NCBI RefSeq assembly: GCF_029207735.1
Contig: NZ_CP104395.1
Location: forward strand, 124,001 to 188,000
DNA from: Candidatus Nanohalococcus occultus
GTDB taxonomy: Archaea; Nanohalarchaeota; Nanosalinia; Nanosalinales; Nanosalinaceae
DNA: 64,000 bases
Direction: 5' to 3'
Positions 31,796-39,544 of the stretch are shown in pieces. The first letter of the stretch is position 1. Each line of letters begins with the position of its first letter. The position numbers and the translations under genes were made by a program. The notes below the pieces were generated by a model that was not told the origin of the DNA, did not search any database, and saw only the letters and a list, made by a program, of their open reading frames with translations.

Positions 31796-32767
31796 TTATC
31801 GCTCGATGTGTGTTATTTCTGGCTGTCCTGGGTTTTCGTCTTTCCGTAGAGCTGTTCTCAAACGAATAAGTCGTTTTGTAGCTCCTGGAACGCTTCCCTT
31901 GATTAGGATGTACTCGGACTTTAGCTCACCGTAGTTGGTGAATCCTCCTTCTTTCTGTACTTCCTGTCCGTCTTCTCCATGGGATAGGATGCGCTTGTTC
32001 TGCTCGGTTCGGTTGTTGAATCCCTGCTGTCCTGGTAGAGGGATCTTCCATGATAGCTTGTCCGGATGCCATGGGCCAACGTTACCGGCCTTTCTCCGTT
32101 TTTTCTGGGTCTTGTGACCTAGCTTCTTGATTCCGTAACGCTGAACAGGTCCTTCTGTTCCCCGTCCTTTCGTTACGCTGACAGCATCGGAGAACTCTCC
32201 TTCTTCGAATACGTCTGAGAAGTTGATCTCCTTTCCGATCATCTCTTCTGCGTAATCAAGTTTTTCTTCTACTGTGCCGCCGATCCCTAACTCAAAGTTC
32301 TCAGGCTTGGATTTGGAAATCCCTGCGTTACCTGGCTGTGTGTGTACTAGGAGTCGTACGTCTGTTATTCTTTCACTGTTTTCACGGGCTTTCTCGAAGT
32401 TGTCCATGTTGCCTTCCTTTGGAACGTCTACAGCTTTCTGTAGTGCCTTGGAAGGAGACTCTGTCCATGCCTCCGTGAAAACCTGCTTTCCGCTGTTAGG
32501 GTCCTCTGTGTAGAATCTTGCTCCGTAAACTCGTAGCGGAGGAACTTCCAGAACCGTTACAGCTTCTGCTACTTCTTGTCCTTTTGTTGCGCCTTCAGTA
32601 TCGTCAATCATGAGTACTCTGGTCATACCTGCCTTGTAGCCCGCAAAGCCGAGTGGCTTCTGTTCATCTGAGTCTTCCCATGTGGAAATCTCAGGATACA
32701 TTCGTTCTGCGCGGACTTTCGGCTTGAAACCGAGAGACCCACTTGTTGGTACATTTTTGTCTGCCAT
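31796..32767 (-). CDS. rpl3: 50S ribosomal protein L3
   Basis: uL3, first gene of the ribosomal operon, 323 residues from the ATG at 32767. SGSLGFKPKVRAERMYPEI near the start, AGYKAGMTRV, and RKAGNVGPWHPDKLSWKIP in the peptidyl-transferase loop are diagnostic. A longer in-frame extension to a TTG at 32845 exists but begins at the TATA box and is rejected. The leader carries a bulged hairpin that pairs with the SD. Confidence 0.96.
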   Translation of the reverse strand: MADKNVPTSGSLGFKPKVRAERMYPEISTWEDSDEQKPLGFAGYKAGMTRVLMIDDTEGATKGQEVAEAVTVLEVPPLRVYGARFYTEDPNSGKQVFTEAWTESPSKALQKAVDVPKEGNMDNFEKARENSERITDVRLLVHTQPGNAGISKSKPENFELGIGGTVEEKLDYAEEMIGKEINFSDVFEEGEFSDAVSVTKGRGTEGPVQRYGIKKLGHKTQKKRRKAGNVGPWHPDKLSWKIPLPGQQGFNNRTEQNKRILSHGEDGQEVQKEGGFTNYGELKSEYILIKGSVPGATKRLIRLRTALRKDENPGQPEITHIER

Positions 32768-32772
32768 TGATT

Positions 32773-32806
32773 GTTCACCTTCAGAGGCCTCATCCGAGGC
32801 GTGAAC
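32773..32806 (-). promoter_or_regulatory. Structured leader of the rpl3 operon
   Basis: In the mRNA, GUUCAC-GCCUC-GGAU-GAGGC pairs internally and the outer GUUCAC pairs with a GUGAAC that follows an 8-nt one-sided bulge: 11 bp in total with a tetraloop. The GUGAAC arm overlaps the rpl3 Shine-Dalgarno (GGUGA, six to ten bases before the ATG at 32767). The element lies wholly within the predicted 55-nt leader. Likely a translational operator; the protein ligand (L3, L4 or another) is unknown. Confidence 0.55.
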
Positions 32807-32845
32807 TCCATAGAAACTATAGAGTAAGTAGAGAAGTGAAGCCAA

Positions 32846-32856
32846 CCTTTTTAAAC
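32846..32856 (-). promoter_or_regulatory. TATA box of the rpl3 operon
   Basis: GGTTTAAAAAG on the minus strand. Transcription is expected about 25 bases downstream, near 32822, giving a leader of about 55 nt before the L3 ATG. No other gene lies between here and the upstream tail-to-head neighbour, so this is the main ribosomal operon promoter. Confidence 0.6.
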
Positions 32857-32986
32857 CACGTGAACCTGTGCTGCCCGCTCATCACTGAGAAAATACGTTC
32901 ATTAACTTAGGCTTCAGCAGGTTCAAGAGGCAAACTTGCTTATTGGCTGGTCGGGGCTTTTCCACAAACGTTGTAACTCAGTAACT

Positions 32987-32999
32987 ATCAACCCTTGAT
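32987..32999 (-). terminator. Small hairpin over the rtcB stop codon
   Basis: ATCAA-GGG-TTGAT on the minus strand, 5-bp stem, 3-nt loop, with the TGA stop in the 3' arm. Weak by itself; listed because the same stop-in-hairpin layout recurs at other genes here. Confidence 0.3.
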
Positions 33000-34412
33000 G
33001 TTGACGATCGGCTTCATCTTCGCCACTTTCCGGCCTATATCCAGCTCGTCGGATACCTTGATCACTTCATCGACGTCTTTGTAGGCTCCAGGTGCTTCTT
33101 CTGCGACCGTTGAGCCTGAAACTGCTTTGACGTAAACTCCTTCGTGTTTCAGGTCTCTCTGTACGTCTTCTCCCCAGTAATCCTGTTTGGCTTGGGTCCG
33201 TGACTTCAATCGGCCGGCACCGTGAGCTGTCGAGCCGAATGAAACGTTCAACGAGTTCTGGCCGCCGACAAGTATGTAACTCGAGGTTCCCATAGTTCCG
33301 GGAATAAGAACCGGCTGACCTACGTCTTCGTATACCTCCGGCACTTCTTTACGGCCTTTCGGCATCGCACGGGTCGCACCTTTCCGGTGAACCAGTACGT
33401 CTACGTCTTTGCCGTCGACTTCATGAGTTTCTTCCTTCGCGATGTTGTGACATACATCGTATACCAAGTCAATCTCTGTCTCGCCGAATATCCTATCGAA
33501 ACAGTCTCTGATTGCCTCGGTCATCGCCTGACGGTTACACCAAGCGAAGTTCGCAACAGCATACATCGCATCAATATAGTCCTGGGCTGGCTGGTCTTCA
33601 ATCGGCGCATAGATTAGTTCTTTGTCCGGAAGGCTTTCTACTTCCTCCGGGTACTGTTTTTCGAACTTTCTGAGGTACTCCGTACAGGTCTGGTGACCTA
33701 ATCCACGTGAACCCGAGTGGATCATAACCAGTATCTGGTCTTTTTCCAGACCGAACTTTTCTGCTACCTCTTCGTTGAAAATCTCATCGACCCGCTGAAC
33801 TTCCAGAAAGTGGTTTCCGCTTCCAAGAGATCCGAGCTGTTTGATACCTCGTTTCTTAGCTTTTTCAGGCACCTTTGACGGATCGCCAGGCAATCGGCCG
33901 TTTTCCTCACAGCGTTCCAGATCTGATTCTTTGGCGTGACCGTTTTCCAGCATCCAGTCCATACCTTTCTCAAGTACTTCCTCTAGCTCGTCTTCATCTA
34001 TATCGATGTAGCCTCCGCCGCCAAGCCCGGCAGGTATCTTCGAGTACATGATGTTTGCGAGCTGCTGTTCATGTCCTTCAATTTCTTCAGCTGTTAAATC
34101 AGTTTTCAGGACACGTACGCCGCAGTTTATATCGTAGCCGATTCCTCCGGGGCTGACAACTCCGTTTTCCATGGATACGGCTGCGACTCCTCCGATTGGA
34201 AAACCGTAGCCCTGGTGGCCATCAGGCATCACTATAGAGTGTTTCTGGATTCCTGGCAGGGTCGCGACGTTTTTAACCTGCTCGAGGGTTTTATCGTCCT
34301 TGATTTTCTCTAAAAGTTTTTCGGAGGCATAAATCCGCGCTGGAACGTTCATTTCTCCCTCTTTAGGGATCTCGTAAATATTTTCCTCTACTTTTTCGAC
34401 TTCAATGCTCAT
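32988..34412 (-). CDS. rtcB: RNA-splicing ligase RtcB
   Basis: GTP- and Mn-dependent ligase joining 2',3'-cyclic phosphate and 5'-OH ends of tRNA exons. MPDGHQGYGFPIGGVAA, GGIGYDINCGVRVL (metal-binding Asp/Cys), GSLGSGNHFLEVQ and MIHSGSRGLGHQ are all intact, and a guanylylated His is expected in the C-terminal HGAGR segment. 474 residues, no intein. Archease follows upstream at 34471, its known activator, and EndA and an intron-bearing tRNA are in the same window. Confidence 0.98.
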   Translation of the reverse strand: MSIEVEKVEENIYEIPKEGEMNVPARIYASEKLLEKIKDDKTLEQVKNVATLPGIQKHSIVMPDGHQGYGFPIGGVAAVSMENGVVSPGGIGYDINCGVRVLKTDLTAEEIEGHEQQLANIMYSKIPAGLGGGGYIDIDEDELEEVLEKGMDWMLENGHAKESDLERCEENGRLPGDPSKVPEKAKKRGIKQLGSLGSGNHFLEVQRVDEIFNEEVAEKFGLEKDQILVMIHSGSRGLGHQTCTEYLRKFEKQYPEEVESLPDKELIYAPIEDQPAQDYIDAMYAVANFAWCNRQAMTEAIRDCFDRIFGETEIDLVYDVCHNIAKEETHEVDGKDVDVLVHRKGATRAMPKGRKEVPEVYEDVGQPVLIPGTMGTSSYILVGGQNSLNVSFGSTAHGAGRLKSRTQAKQDYWGEDVQRDLKHEGVYVKAVSGSTVAEEAPGAYKDVDEVIKVSDELDIGRKVAKMKPIVNIKG

Positions 34413-34470
34413 GGATTGAAACTATCTCTCAATTCTTAAACAACAAGTTGTGGATCCGTGACTTTGTCGG

Positions 34471-34884
34471 CTAGATGTCTAGGACTGCTACTATCTCCCA
34501 GCCCTCGCCTTTGATGTAATCGACTTTCATTTCGCTGTAGGTCGGAGCCTTGATGTCCAGCAGTCCTTGCTGAGAGGTTATAGGGTCGGTCCAAACCGTT
34601 GCCTCTATACCGTAGCCGTTTTCCAGTTCCTCGATTTCCACTTCTTTCGGGCCTCCGACGGCGACGTTCTCAGTTTCCTGTAGGAAGATCAGCTCATCTA
34701 GGAAATCGAAGAGTAAGGCATCTAGGTTCTCTGATTCGACCTTTATCTTGTGTCTGGTGGATCCGCCTCCACCCCCAACTATATCGGCGAATGCTTTGAC
34801 AGACTCGCTGAAAACCTCGTTTAAAGAATCTCCCTTCGCTTTGAACTTTACGTCTGCGGTGTGATCAAGTATCTCGTAACTCAT
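34471..34884 (-). CDS. Archease (RtcB cofactor)
   Basis: Small acidic protein that speeds RtcB guanylylation and allows multiple turnover. YEILDHTADVKFKAKGDSL start and GVWTDP-like core (ATVWTDPITSQQGLLDIKAPT) with the C-terminal YSEMKVDYIKGEGWEIVAVLDI pattern, read in pieces. 137 residues. Overlaps cmk (ATGA) and lies 58 bp upstream of rtcB on the same strand. Confidence 0.95.
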   Translation of the reverse strand: MSYEILDHTADVKFKAKGDSLNEVFSESVKAFADIVGGGGGSTRHKIKVESENLDALLFDFLDELIFLQETENVAVGGPKEVEIEELENGYGIEATVWTDPITSQQGLLDIKAPTYSEMKVDYIKGEGWEIVAVLDI

Positions 34885-35492
34885 TCAAGTTGCTCCGGGA
34901 ACTTTCTTTCCAGAATTTTTCTTACCTGCTCTTGCTGTTCGTCGATTGTCATTTCGGTGTTATCGATCAGCACATCGTAGATATCCTTGGTGTTTTCGAT
35001 CCCATAGTAGTCTTTGTAACGCCTCCAGTTTTCCTCATCTCTTTTCCTGATCCGTTCTTTGACTTCTTCAAGACTCTCGGATTTTTCCTCATTTTCTCTT
35101 TTACCTTCTTCCTGATCCTTCGAGACTCTTTTCGCTCGCTCCTCTAGGTCAGCGGTCAGATAAATTCTTAGATCCGAATACGTCCCGAGAACTCTTGAAG
35201 GAATCCTAGCCTCTATAACACAGTTTTCACTCAAACCTTTCTCTAAGGTGCGTCTATCGACTTTCAGATCCGTCTGCTTGTCAGCGACTTTTCCCAGCTC
35301 CTCTACCGTCATATCTCTGTCGGCAGCGATCCCTCTGAAGAAATCACCGGCAGAATAACAGTTAATTCCCAGTTCTTCCGCGATAAAGCTCGCTAAAGTG
35401 CCTGTTCCTGCTCCGCTCGGCCCGTCAACCGTTACAACTAGTTCGGAGGTTTTCTCATGATCTCCCTGAAATTCCTCGATGAAGCTCTCCAT
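34881..35492 (-). CDS. cmk: Cytidylate kinase, archaeal type
   Basis: Phosphorylates CMP/dCMP. P-loop VDGPSGAGTGTLASFIAEEL, YSAGDFFRGIA and EARIPSR match the archaeal CMP kinase family. 203 residues with an acidic helical insertion (about 130-160) that enlarges the LID region. First gene of a cmk-archease-rtcB string. Confidence 0.92.
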   Translation of the reverse strand: MESFIEEFQGDHEKTSELVVTVDGPSGAGTGTLASFIAEELGINCYSAGDFFRGIAADRDMTVEELGKVADKQTDLKVDRRTLEKGLSENCVIEARIPSRVLGTYSDLRIYLTADLEERAKRVSKDQEEGKRENEEKSESLEEVKERIRKRDEENWRRYKDYYGIENTKDIYDVLIDNTEMTIDEQQEQVRKILERKFPEQLE

Positions 35493-35589
35493 GTAGAAAA
35501 TTTCCGGGCAGGAATTTTATGGTTTAACTAAGCCCAGGGTTGTTCGAAACCTTCGAACTCTCATAACTTGTAGAAATCTTGGGATATAC

Positions 35590-35676
35590 GCCGGGACTGG
35601 GATTTGAACCCAGGAGGGCAGTTAAGCCCACTACCTTTCCAGGGTAGCACGATAGGCCAGACTCTGTCATCCCGGC
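35590..35676 (-). tRNA. tRNA-Ser (GGA)
   Basis: 87-nt class II tRNA. Acceptor arms GCCGGGA/TCCCGGC pair perfectly. Anticodon stem CTACC/GGTAG encloses CTGGAAA, giving anticodon GGA (serine). The variable arm GGGC-TTAACT-GCCC is long, as in tRNA-Ser, and the T arm reads CTGGGTTCAAATCCCAG. No CCA is encoded and no intron is present. Confidence 0.95.
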
Positions 35677-35721
35677 TATGTAAGAAAACTATCTGTCGGA
35701 AGTATTAAGTTACACTCGGCT

Positions 35722-36345
35722 TCAACCGGTTTTCTTGAGGAACAAGCTGACTGTGTTCATCTCGGGAGCTTTCTCCGAATGAATCTTCTTCAGAGGAAAG
35801 TTGTTCAGAACTTCTTTGATTGCGCTTTCCGGCAGGTGAAACTGCCTTAAACTAGGCTCGTAGTCTTCTCTCATGGTTTCTCCTTTACCAAGTTTGAAGT
35901 TGATGTAAAGTACTCCGCCGGTCTTCAGAATCCGCGTAAGCTCTTTCAGTGCTTGCTGCATGTCTCCGGCAGCAGGGTTCAGGAAGTGTAGAACGGAGTT
36001 ACACCAGATGCCGTCAAAGGTCTCGTCGTCAAAAGACAGGTCTCGGACATCCATCTTTGCGACCTCCAAGCCTTTCCGGCTGGCATCCTCCAAGAGATCT
36101 TCCGCGATGTCGATACCAACCGCGTTCAGCCCTATATCGTTGAAGTGTCTGATGTCTCTACCATGTCCGCAGCCCGCATCCAGTACTTTCCCGTTTTCTC
36201 CTATCAGCTTCCCGAACCGATCCATCATCCCTATGTACTCCGGGAACTTCTGTTTCATAACCTCGAGACTGTAATCTTGCTCGAACTTGGTTCTAGCATT
36301 GTTGAACGCCGATTCCATACGCGCATTTGAGTTACGGTCGGACAT
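35722..36345 (-). CDS. Class I SAM-dependent methyltransferase
   Basis: 207-residue Rossmann methyltransferase. VLDAGCGHGRDIRHF is motif I, GIDIAEDLLEDA motif II, and DGIWCNSVLHFLNP motif IV, as in the UbiE/COQ5-like Methyltransf_11 group. Substrate unknown; nothing near it points to one. Monocistronic, upstream of tRNA-Ser. Confidence 0.85.
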   Translation of the reverse strand: MSDRNSNARMESAFNNARTKFEQDYSLEVMKQKFPEYIGMMDRFGKLIGENGKVLDAGCGHGRDIRHFNDIGLNAVGIDIAEDLLEDASRKGLEVAKMDVRDLSFDDETFDGIWCNSVLHFLNPAAGDMQQALKELTRILKTGGVLYINFKLGKGETMREDYEPSLRQFHLPESAIKEVLNNFPLKKIHSEKAPEMNTVSLFLKKTG

Positions 36346-36391
36346 GTTAGAAAATTAAGTTCGCTGCTGAAAAAATGTTTTTCCCTTGTTT

Positions 36392-36526
36392 TTAGGTAGA
36401 ATAATCGGAGGAATAGGAAAGTTCTTCGCTGTAGCCCTCGGCAACTGTTACAGTTCCGGAGGTAACCAGCAGCGACTCGTCGAGTCCTTCTATGCCTTCC
36501 AGGAATTTCTCGACTAGTTCGACCAT
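36392..36526 (-). CDS. 44-aa acidic small protein coupled to rps10
   Basis: ATG overlaps the S10 stop (TAATG); ends with TAA at 36392. Starts MVELVEKFLEGIEGLDESLL and continues LVTSGTVTVAEGYSEEL, then a Ser/Tyr-rich tail. About ten acidic and one basic residue fit the proteome, supporting a real gene. An amphipathic N-terminal helix followed by a beta-like stretch is likely. Function unknown; coupling to S10 suggests a translation-related role or stoichiometric expression. Confidence 0.6.
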   Translation of the reverse strand: MVELVEKFLEGIEGLDESLLVTSGTVTVAEGYSEELSYSSDYST

Positions 36527-36834
36527 TACTCGGTCAGTTCGACTTCGATGTCGACGCCTTCAGGTACGTGAACACGCATGACCTGTCGCAATGCTCTCTC
36601 CGACTCCATGATGTCGATCAGTCGGTTGTGTACATGCATTTCGTAACGTTCGATTGTTTCGGATCCCTCTCCGTCCGGAGCTTTTCTTGTCGGGATCTCA
36701 AGTTTATCTGTTGGAAGCGGTACAGGTCCTGATACCTTGGCGTTGTATTCCTCGCCAATTTCAACTATTTCTTGTGCCAACTCCTGAATCTTCGACTTGT
36801 CAGTCGATCGGAGTCTTACTCTTGCCTTCTGCAT
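36526..36834 (-). CDS. rps10: 30S ribosomal protein S10
   Basis: uS10, 102 residues: QKARVRLRSTDKSKIQELA start, VSGPVPLPTDKLEIPTRKAP loop and HVHNRLIDI. Normally directly after tuf in archaea; here a 61-codon gene lies between. Its stop overlaps the start of a 44-codon acidic frame. Confidence 0.97.
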   Translation of the reverse strand: MQKARVRLRSTDKSKIQELAQEIVEIGEEYNAKVSGPVPLPTDKLEIPTRKAPDGEGSETIERYEMHVHNRLIDIMESERALRQVMRVHVPEGVDIEVELTE

Positions 36835-36886
36835 ACTAAACTGATTTGAGCCAACTCTTATAAGTGATTTTAGATCCTGGAAGTCA

Positions 36887-37072
36887 TCATAGGAACTTGT
36901 TTCGTATCTTATCCCAGGTCGTCTTGTTCCTGCTCATATCCGGTCTCTTAGCGGTCTTCCCTTCTGGATCTAGGTACCACTCATTCCCGTTCTCGTCGAG
37001 GTAAGGAACCAGCTCCGAGTCCTCGATTTCATTCTCTTCAGGTAGCTGGTACTTCGTATCTAAATATGACAT
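36887..37072 (-). CDS. Hypothetical small acidic protein, 61 aa
   Basis: Between tuf and rps10. Sequence features: acidic first half (EENEIEDSELVPYLDENG), a tryptophan-containing WYLDPEGK, and a basic C terminus (NKTTWDKIRNKFL). Soluble, no homology recognised. ATG start; the upstream 118 bp holds a possible TATA (GGTTAAAAG at about 37132-37140) and a 14-bp palindrome. Confidence 0.6.
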   Translation of the reverse strand: MSYLDTKYQLPEENEIEDSELVPYLDENGNEWYLDPEGKTAKRPDMSRNKTTWDKIRNKFL

Positions 37073-37099
37073 CTTCCTATAGACTCTAGTGAACAGAAA

Positions 37100-37113
37100 A
37101 GTATTTGAATACT
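37100..37113. promoter_or_regulatory. 14-bp palindrome, possible operator
   Basis: AGTATT-TG-AATACT is an inverted repeat with a 2-base centre. It lies about 25-30 bases downstream of a TATA-like element and some 30 bases before the 61-codon gene, close to the expected transcription start. It could bind a dimeric repressor or be chance in an A/T-rich gap. Confidence 0.3.
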
Positions 37114-37172
37114 ATTACAGTGTCAGTTCTTTACTTTTAACCGACTGTAGGAGGAAATGAAGGAAAATGTGT

Positions 37173-37197
37173 GGAGAAAGCCTTGCGGCTTTACTCC
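37173..37197 (-). terminator. Terminator-like hairpin over the EF-1alpha stop codon
   Basis: On the minus strand GGAG-T-AAAGCC-GCAA-GGCTTT-CTCC: ten base pairs with one bulged T and a GCAA (GNRA) tetraloop. The TAA stop codon lies within the 5' arm. A T-containing tail (ACACATTTTCC) follows. The strongest of the stop-codon hairpins in the window. Confidence 0.6.
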
Positions 37198-38459
37198 TTA
37201 GGTGTGACCGATAGAGCCATTCCGGCTCCGATGGTCTTACCCATGTCTCTGATGGCGAATCTTGCCATCTGAGGGATGTCATCGTTCTCCTCGATGACTA
37301 GAGGCTGCTGTGGTGTGATCTCGACGATCGCGGACTGTCCCTGCTCGATGTAGTCAGGTTCTTCCTCGATTGTTTCACCCGTTCTTGGGTTCATCGTCTT
37401 CTTGAGATCTGTGAAGGTACATGAGACCTGTGCTGTGTTAACGTGGAATACAGGTGTGTATCCTTCGCTGATGACGTTAGGGTGGTTCAGGATGATGACC
37501 TGTGCTTCGAACTTCTCTGCGACTGTTGGAGGGTTGTCAGCTGGTCCTGCTACGTCTCCCTTCTTGATGTCGTCCTTTCCAACTCCACGAGTGTTCCATC
37601 CGATGTTGTCTCCAGGTTCTGCGGAGTCAACTTCTTCGTGGTGCATTTCGATGGTCTTGACTTCTCCTCCTACGCCTGCTGGCTTGAAGGTTACGTCGTC
37701 TCCCTGGTTGATGCCTCCTGTTTCAACACGTCCAACGGATACTGCTCCGATTCCGGAGATGTTGTAAACGTCCTGAACTGGGATTCTCATCGGTAGGTCT
37801 ACAGCCTTTTCAGGTTCCTGTAGATCGTCTAGAGCTTCAAGCAGTGTAGGACCTTCGTACCAGTCCATTTCGTCTGCGCGCTCTGCGACGTTCTTTCCTT
37901 CGAATGAGGAAATAGGGATGAACGGAATCTCAGATACGTCGTATCCGACCTTCTGAAGCATTTCGCCGACCTTGCCTTTGACTTCTTCGAAGCCTTCTTC
38001 TTCGTAGTCAGCAAGATCCATTTTGTTGACAGCTACTCTTAGCTGGTCGATTCCCAGTGTCTTTGCTAGGTATGCGTGCTCCTTTGTCTGAGGCTGAATT
38101 CCGTCGTCTGCTGCGACAACGAGAACTGCAGCGTCAGCCTGAGAAGCTCCTGTAATCATGTTCTTAATGAAGTCACGGTGGCCTGGTGCGTCAATGATTG
38201 TGAAATAATAGTTGTCAGAATCGAATTCCTGGTGTGCCAGGTTGATTGTAACTCCTCTTTCACGCTCTTCGTCCAGAGAGTCCATTGCGAATGCGAATCC
38301 GAATGTCTCCTTTCCTTTCTCTTCCGCAGCTTCCTCTAGCTTACGCATTTCTTCGTCCGGTAGGTTTTCAGTTTCCCAGAGCAGTCGACCGATGGTTGTA
38401 GACTTTCCGTGGTCAACGTGCCCGATAAATACGAGGTTAATGTGTGGTTTCTTTGCCAT
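37191..38459 (-). CDS. tuf: Translation elongation factor EF-1alpha (aEF1A)
   Basis: GTPase delivering aminoacyl-tRNA to the ribosome. GHVDHGKST (G1), DAPGHRDF (G3) and NKMDL (G4) are intact, and the three domains fill 422 residues. A TATA box at 38500 predicts a short leader. The stop codon is buried in a terminator-like hairpin. Codons are strongly biased, consistent with high expression. Confidence 0.98.
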   Translation of the reverse strand: MAKKPHINLVFIGHVDHGKSTTIGRLLWETENLPDEEMRKLEEAAEEKGKETFGFAFAMDSLDEERERGVTINLAHQEFDSDNYYFTIIDAPGHRDFIKNMITGASQADAAVLVVAADDGIQPQTKEHAYLAKTLGIDQLRVAVNKMDLADYEEEGFEEVKGKVGEMLQKVGYDVSEIPFIPISSFEGKNVAERADEMDWYEGPTLLEALDDLQEPEKAVDLPMRIPVQDVYNISGIGAVSVGRVETGGINQGDDVTFKPAGVGGEVKTIEMHHEEVDSAEPGDNIGWNTRGVGKDDIKKGDVAGPADNPPTVAEKFEAQVIILNHPNVISEGYTPVFHVNTAQVSCTFTDLKKTMNPRTGETIEEEPDYIEQGQSAIVEITPQQPLVIEENDDIPQMARFAIRDMGKTIGAGMALSVTPKE

Positions 38460-38499
38460 TGTTTGGATACCCTGTATATTAGATTATCAACCCGTCAAA

Positions 38500-38508
38500 C
38501 TTTATAAA
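38500..38508 (-). promoter_or_regulatory. TATA box of tuf
   Basis: TTTATAAAG on the minus strand. Transcription is expected about 25 bases downstream, leaving a leader of roughly 15-20 nt before the EF-1alpha ATG at 38459. Confidence 0.65.
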
Positions 38509-38535
38509 CGAACCGTGAGTTCATCTTATTCTATT

Positions 38536-39465
38536 CTAGACTCTGTATGCTTGAGTTATTTCTTCAAATGAGTCATGTTCTCTCAGCTTTTCGACAGTCT
38601 TGCTTAAGTCCTCTAAGAGTTGAACTGCGGAATTAATCTCGACTTTGGCTCTTTTCCTCTCTAACTGTCCGTGTTCTCTGTGAGCCATGTCGTTTCTGTA
38701 GCTGATCAATTTCTGTACTTCTGAATATTGCTTTTGATCAATCAATTTTCCTGAAATTGGATCTGCCTCTGCTTCTTTGAGGGCTTCGCTCATTCGTTTG
38801 AAACCTGATTTTTCCCACTTTATCGTTCGAGCTTCTCTTTCTGAGCTGTATCTTTCCTCAATCTTCTCGATCCGCCTTTCTTCTCCTATGATATAAAGAC
38901 ATTTTTCGGCAGCTCTTCCTATAACAAAAAGTGCGGTTGAGTAGTATTCTGCGCATGCTAAATCTCGAGCTTCAAACATTTCATCTTCAAGTTCTCGAAT
39001 CACATCTGCGGAGGATACATGAAGAAACATTTCGCCTAATCTTTGGTGAATCTTCTGTGTTACCGAATTTCTTTGTTTCCGATGTCTAAGAATGTTTGAA
39101 AGTCGGTGTTGTAGCCCATTCGCGTTTTGTTCCTCATTAAATCGATTTTCCTCTAGTCTCCAGAACAGGCTGGCTACATCCTGCTGGAACTCGTAGAACC
39201 AGTCTTCTTCTTGTAAGGCTTCTATGAAATAATCTAGCTTTTCTGAACTCTCCATTATTTGAAATACTGAGCTATCGCACTCTCTATAGAACGGTTCATA
39301 TGAGATTTCTCCGTTTTTGTATGCTTTCTGTTTTTCTTCAAGGTTCTCGAGTTCTTCTCGAATTCTCCGGATTTCTCTTCCGTGAGAGGTGTAGCGGTCA
39401 ATTATATTGAGATTGGATAAAACTGCGGGTGGTTCAAAGCAGTAATAATCGAAGTTTTCTCCCAT
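38536..39465 (-). CDS. HEPN/DUF4145-like protein of unknown function
   Basis: 309 residues from the ATG at 39465 (an upstream TTG is rejected). The N-terminal two thirds are charged and helical. The C-terminal part, FVIGRAAEKCLYIIGEE then ISYRNDMAHREHG, looks like a HEPN or DUF4145 domain; the R-x4-H pair at Arg257/His262 is the HEPN ribonuclease motif. A/T-rich codons and many Arg/Lys residues set it apart from the very biased tuf and fusA on either side, suggesting insertion. It could be a lone toxin-like RNase or a non-catalytic HEPN. Family assignment is tentative. Confidence 0.6.
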   Translation of the reverse strand: MGENFDYYCFEPPAVLSNLNIIDRYTSHGREIRRIREELENLEEKQKAYKNGEISYEPFYRECDSSVFQIMESSEKLDYFIEALQEEDWFYEFQQDVASLFWRLEENRFNEEQNANGLQHRLSNILRHRKQRNSVTQKIHQRLGEMFLHVSSADVIRELEDEMFEARDLACAEYYSTALFVIGRAAEKCLYIIGEERRIEKIEERYSSEREARTIKWEKSGFKRMSEALKEAEADPISGKLIDQKQYSEVQKLISYRNDMAHREHGQLERKRAKVEINSAVQLLEDLSKTVEKLREHDSFEEITQAYRV

Positions 39466-39524
39466 AATCAACTTGAGAGTCCAAGCTTTATGCGATTTAG
39501 AAAAATTAGATGAGAAAAAGAAGA

Positions 39525-39544
39525 GAGGAGGGAATTTACTCCTC
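39525..39544 (-). terminator. Terminator-like hairpin over the EF-2 stop codon
   Basis: GAGGAG-TAAATTCC-CTCCTC on the minus strand: 6-bp stem with the TAA stop in the loop, followed by the pyrimidine-rich TCTTCTTTTTCTC. The T run makes it a plausible transcription terminator. Confidence 0.55.

Noticed and set aside
32623-32811. 62-codon frame overlapping the start of rpl3 (MEFTPRMRPLKV)
   Set aside because: It begins inside the leader hairpin and runs out of frame through conserved L3 codons. Composition is basic. Noted only because its ATG is within the leader.
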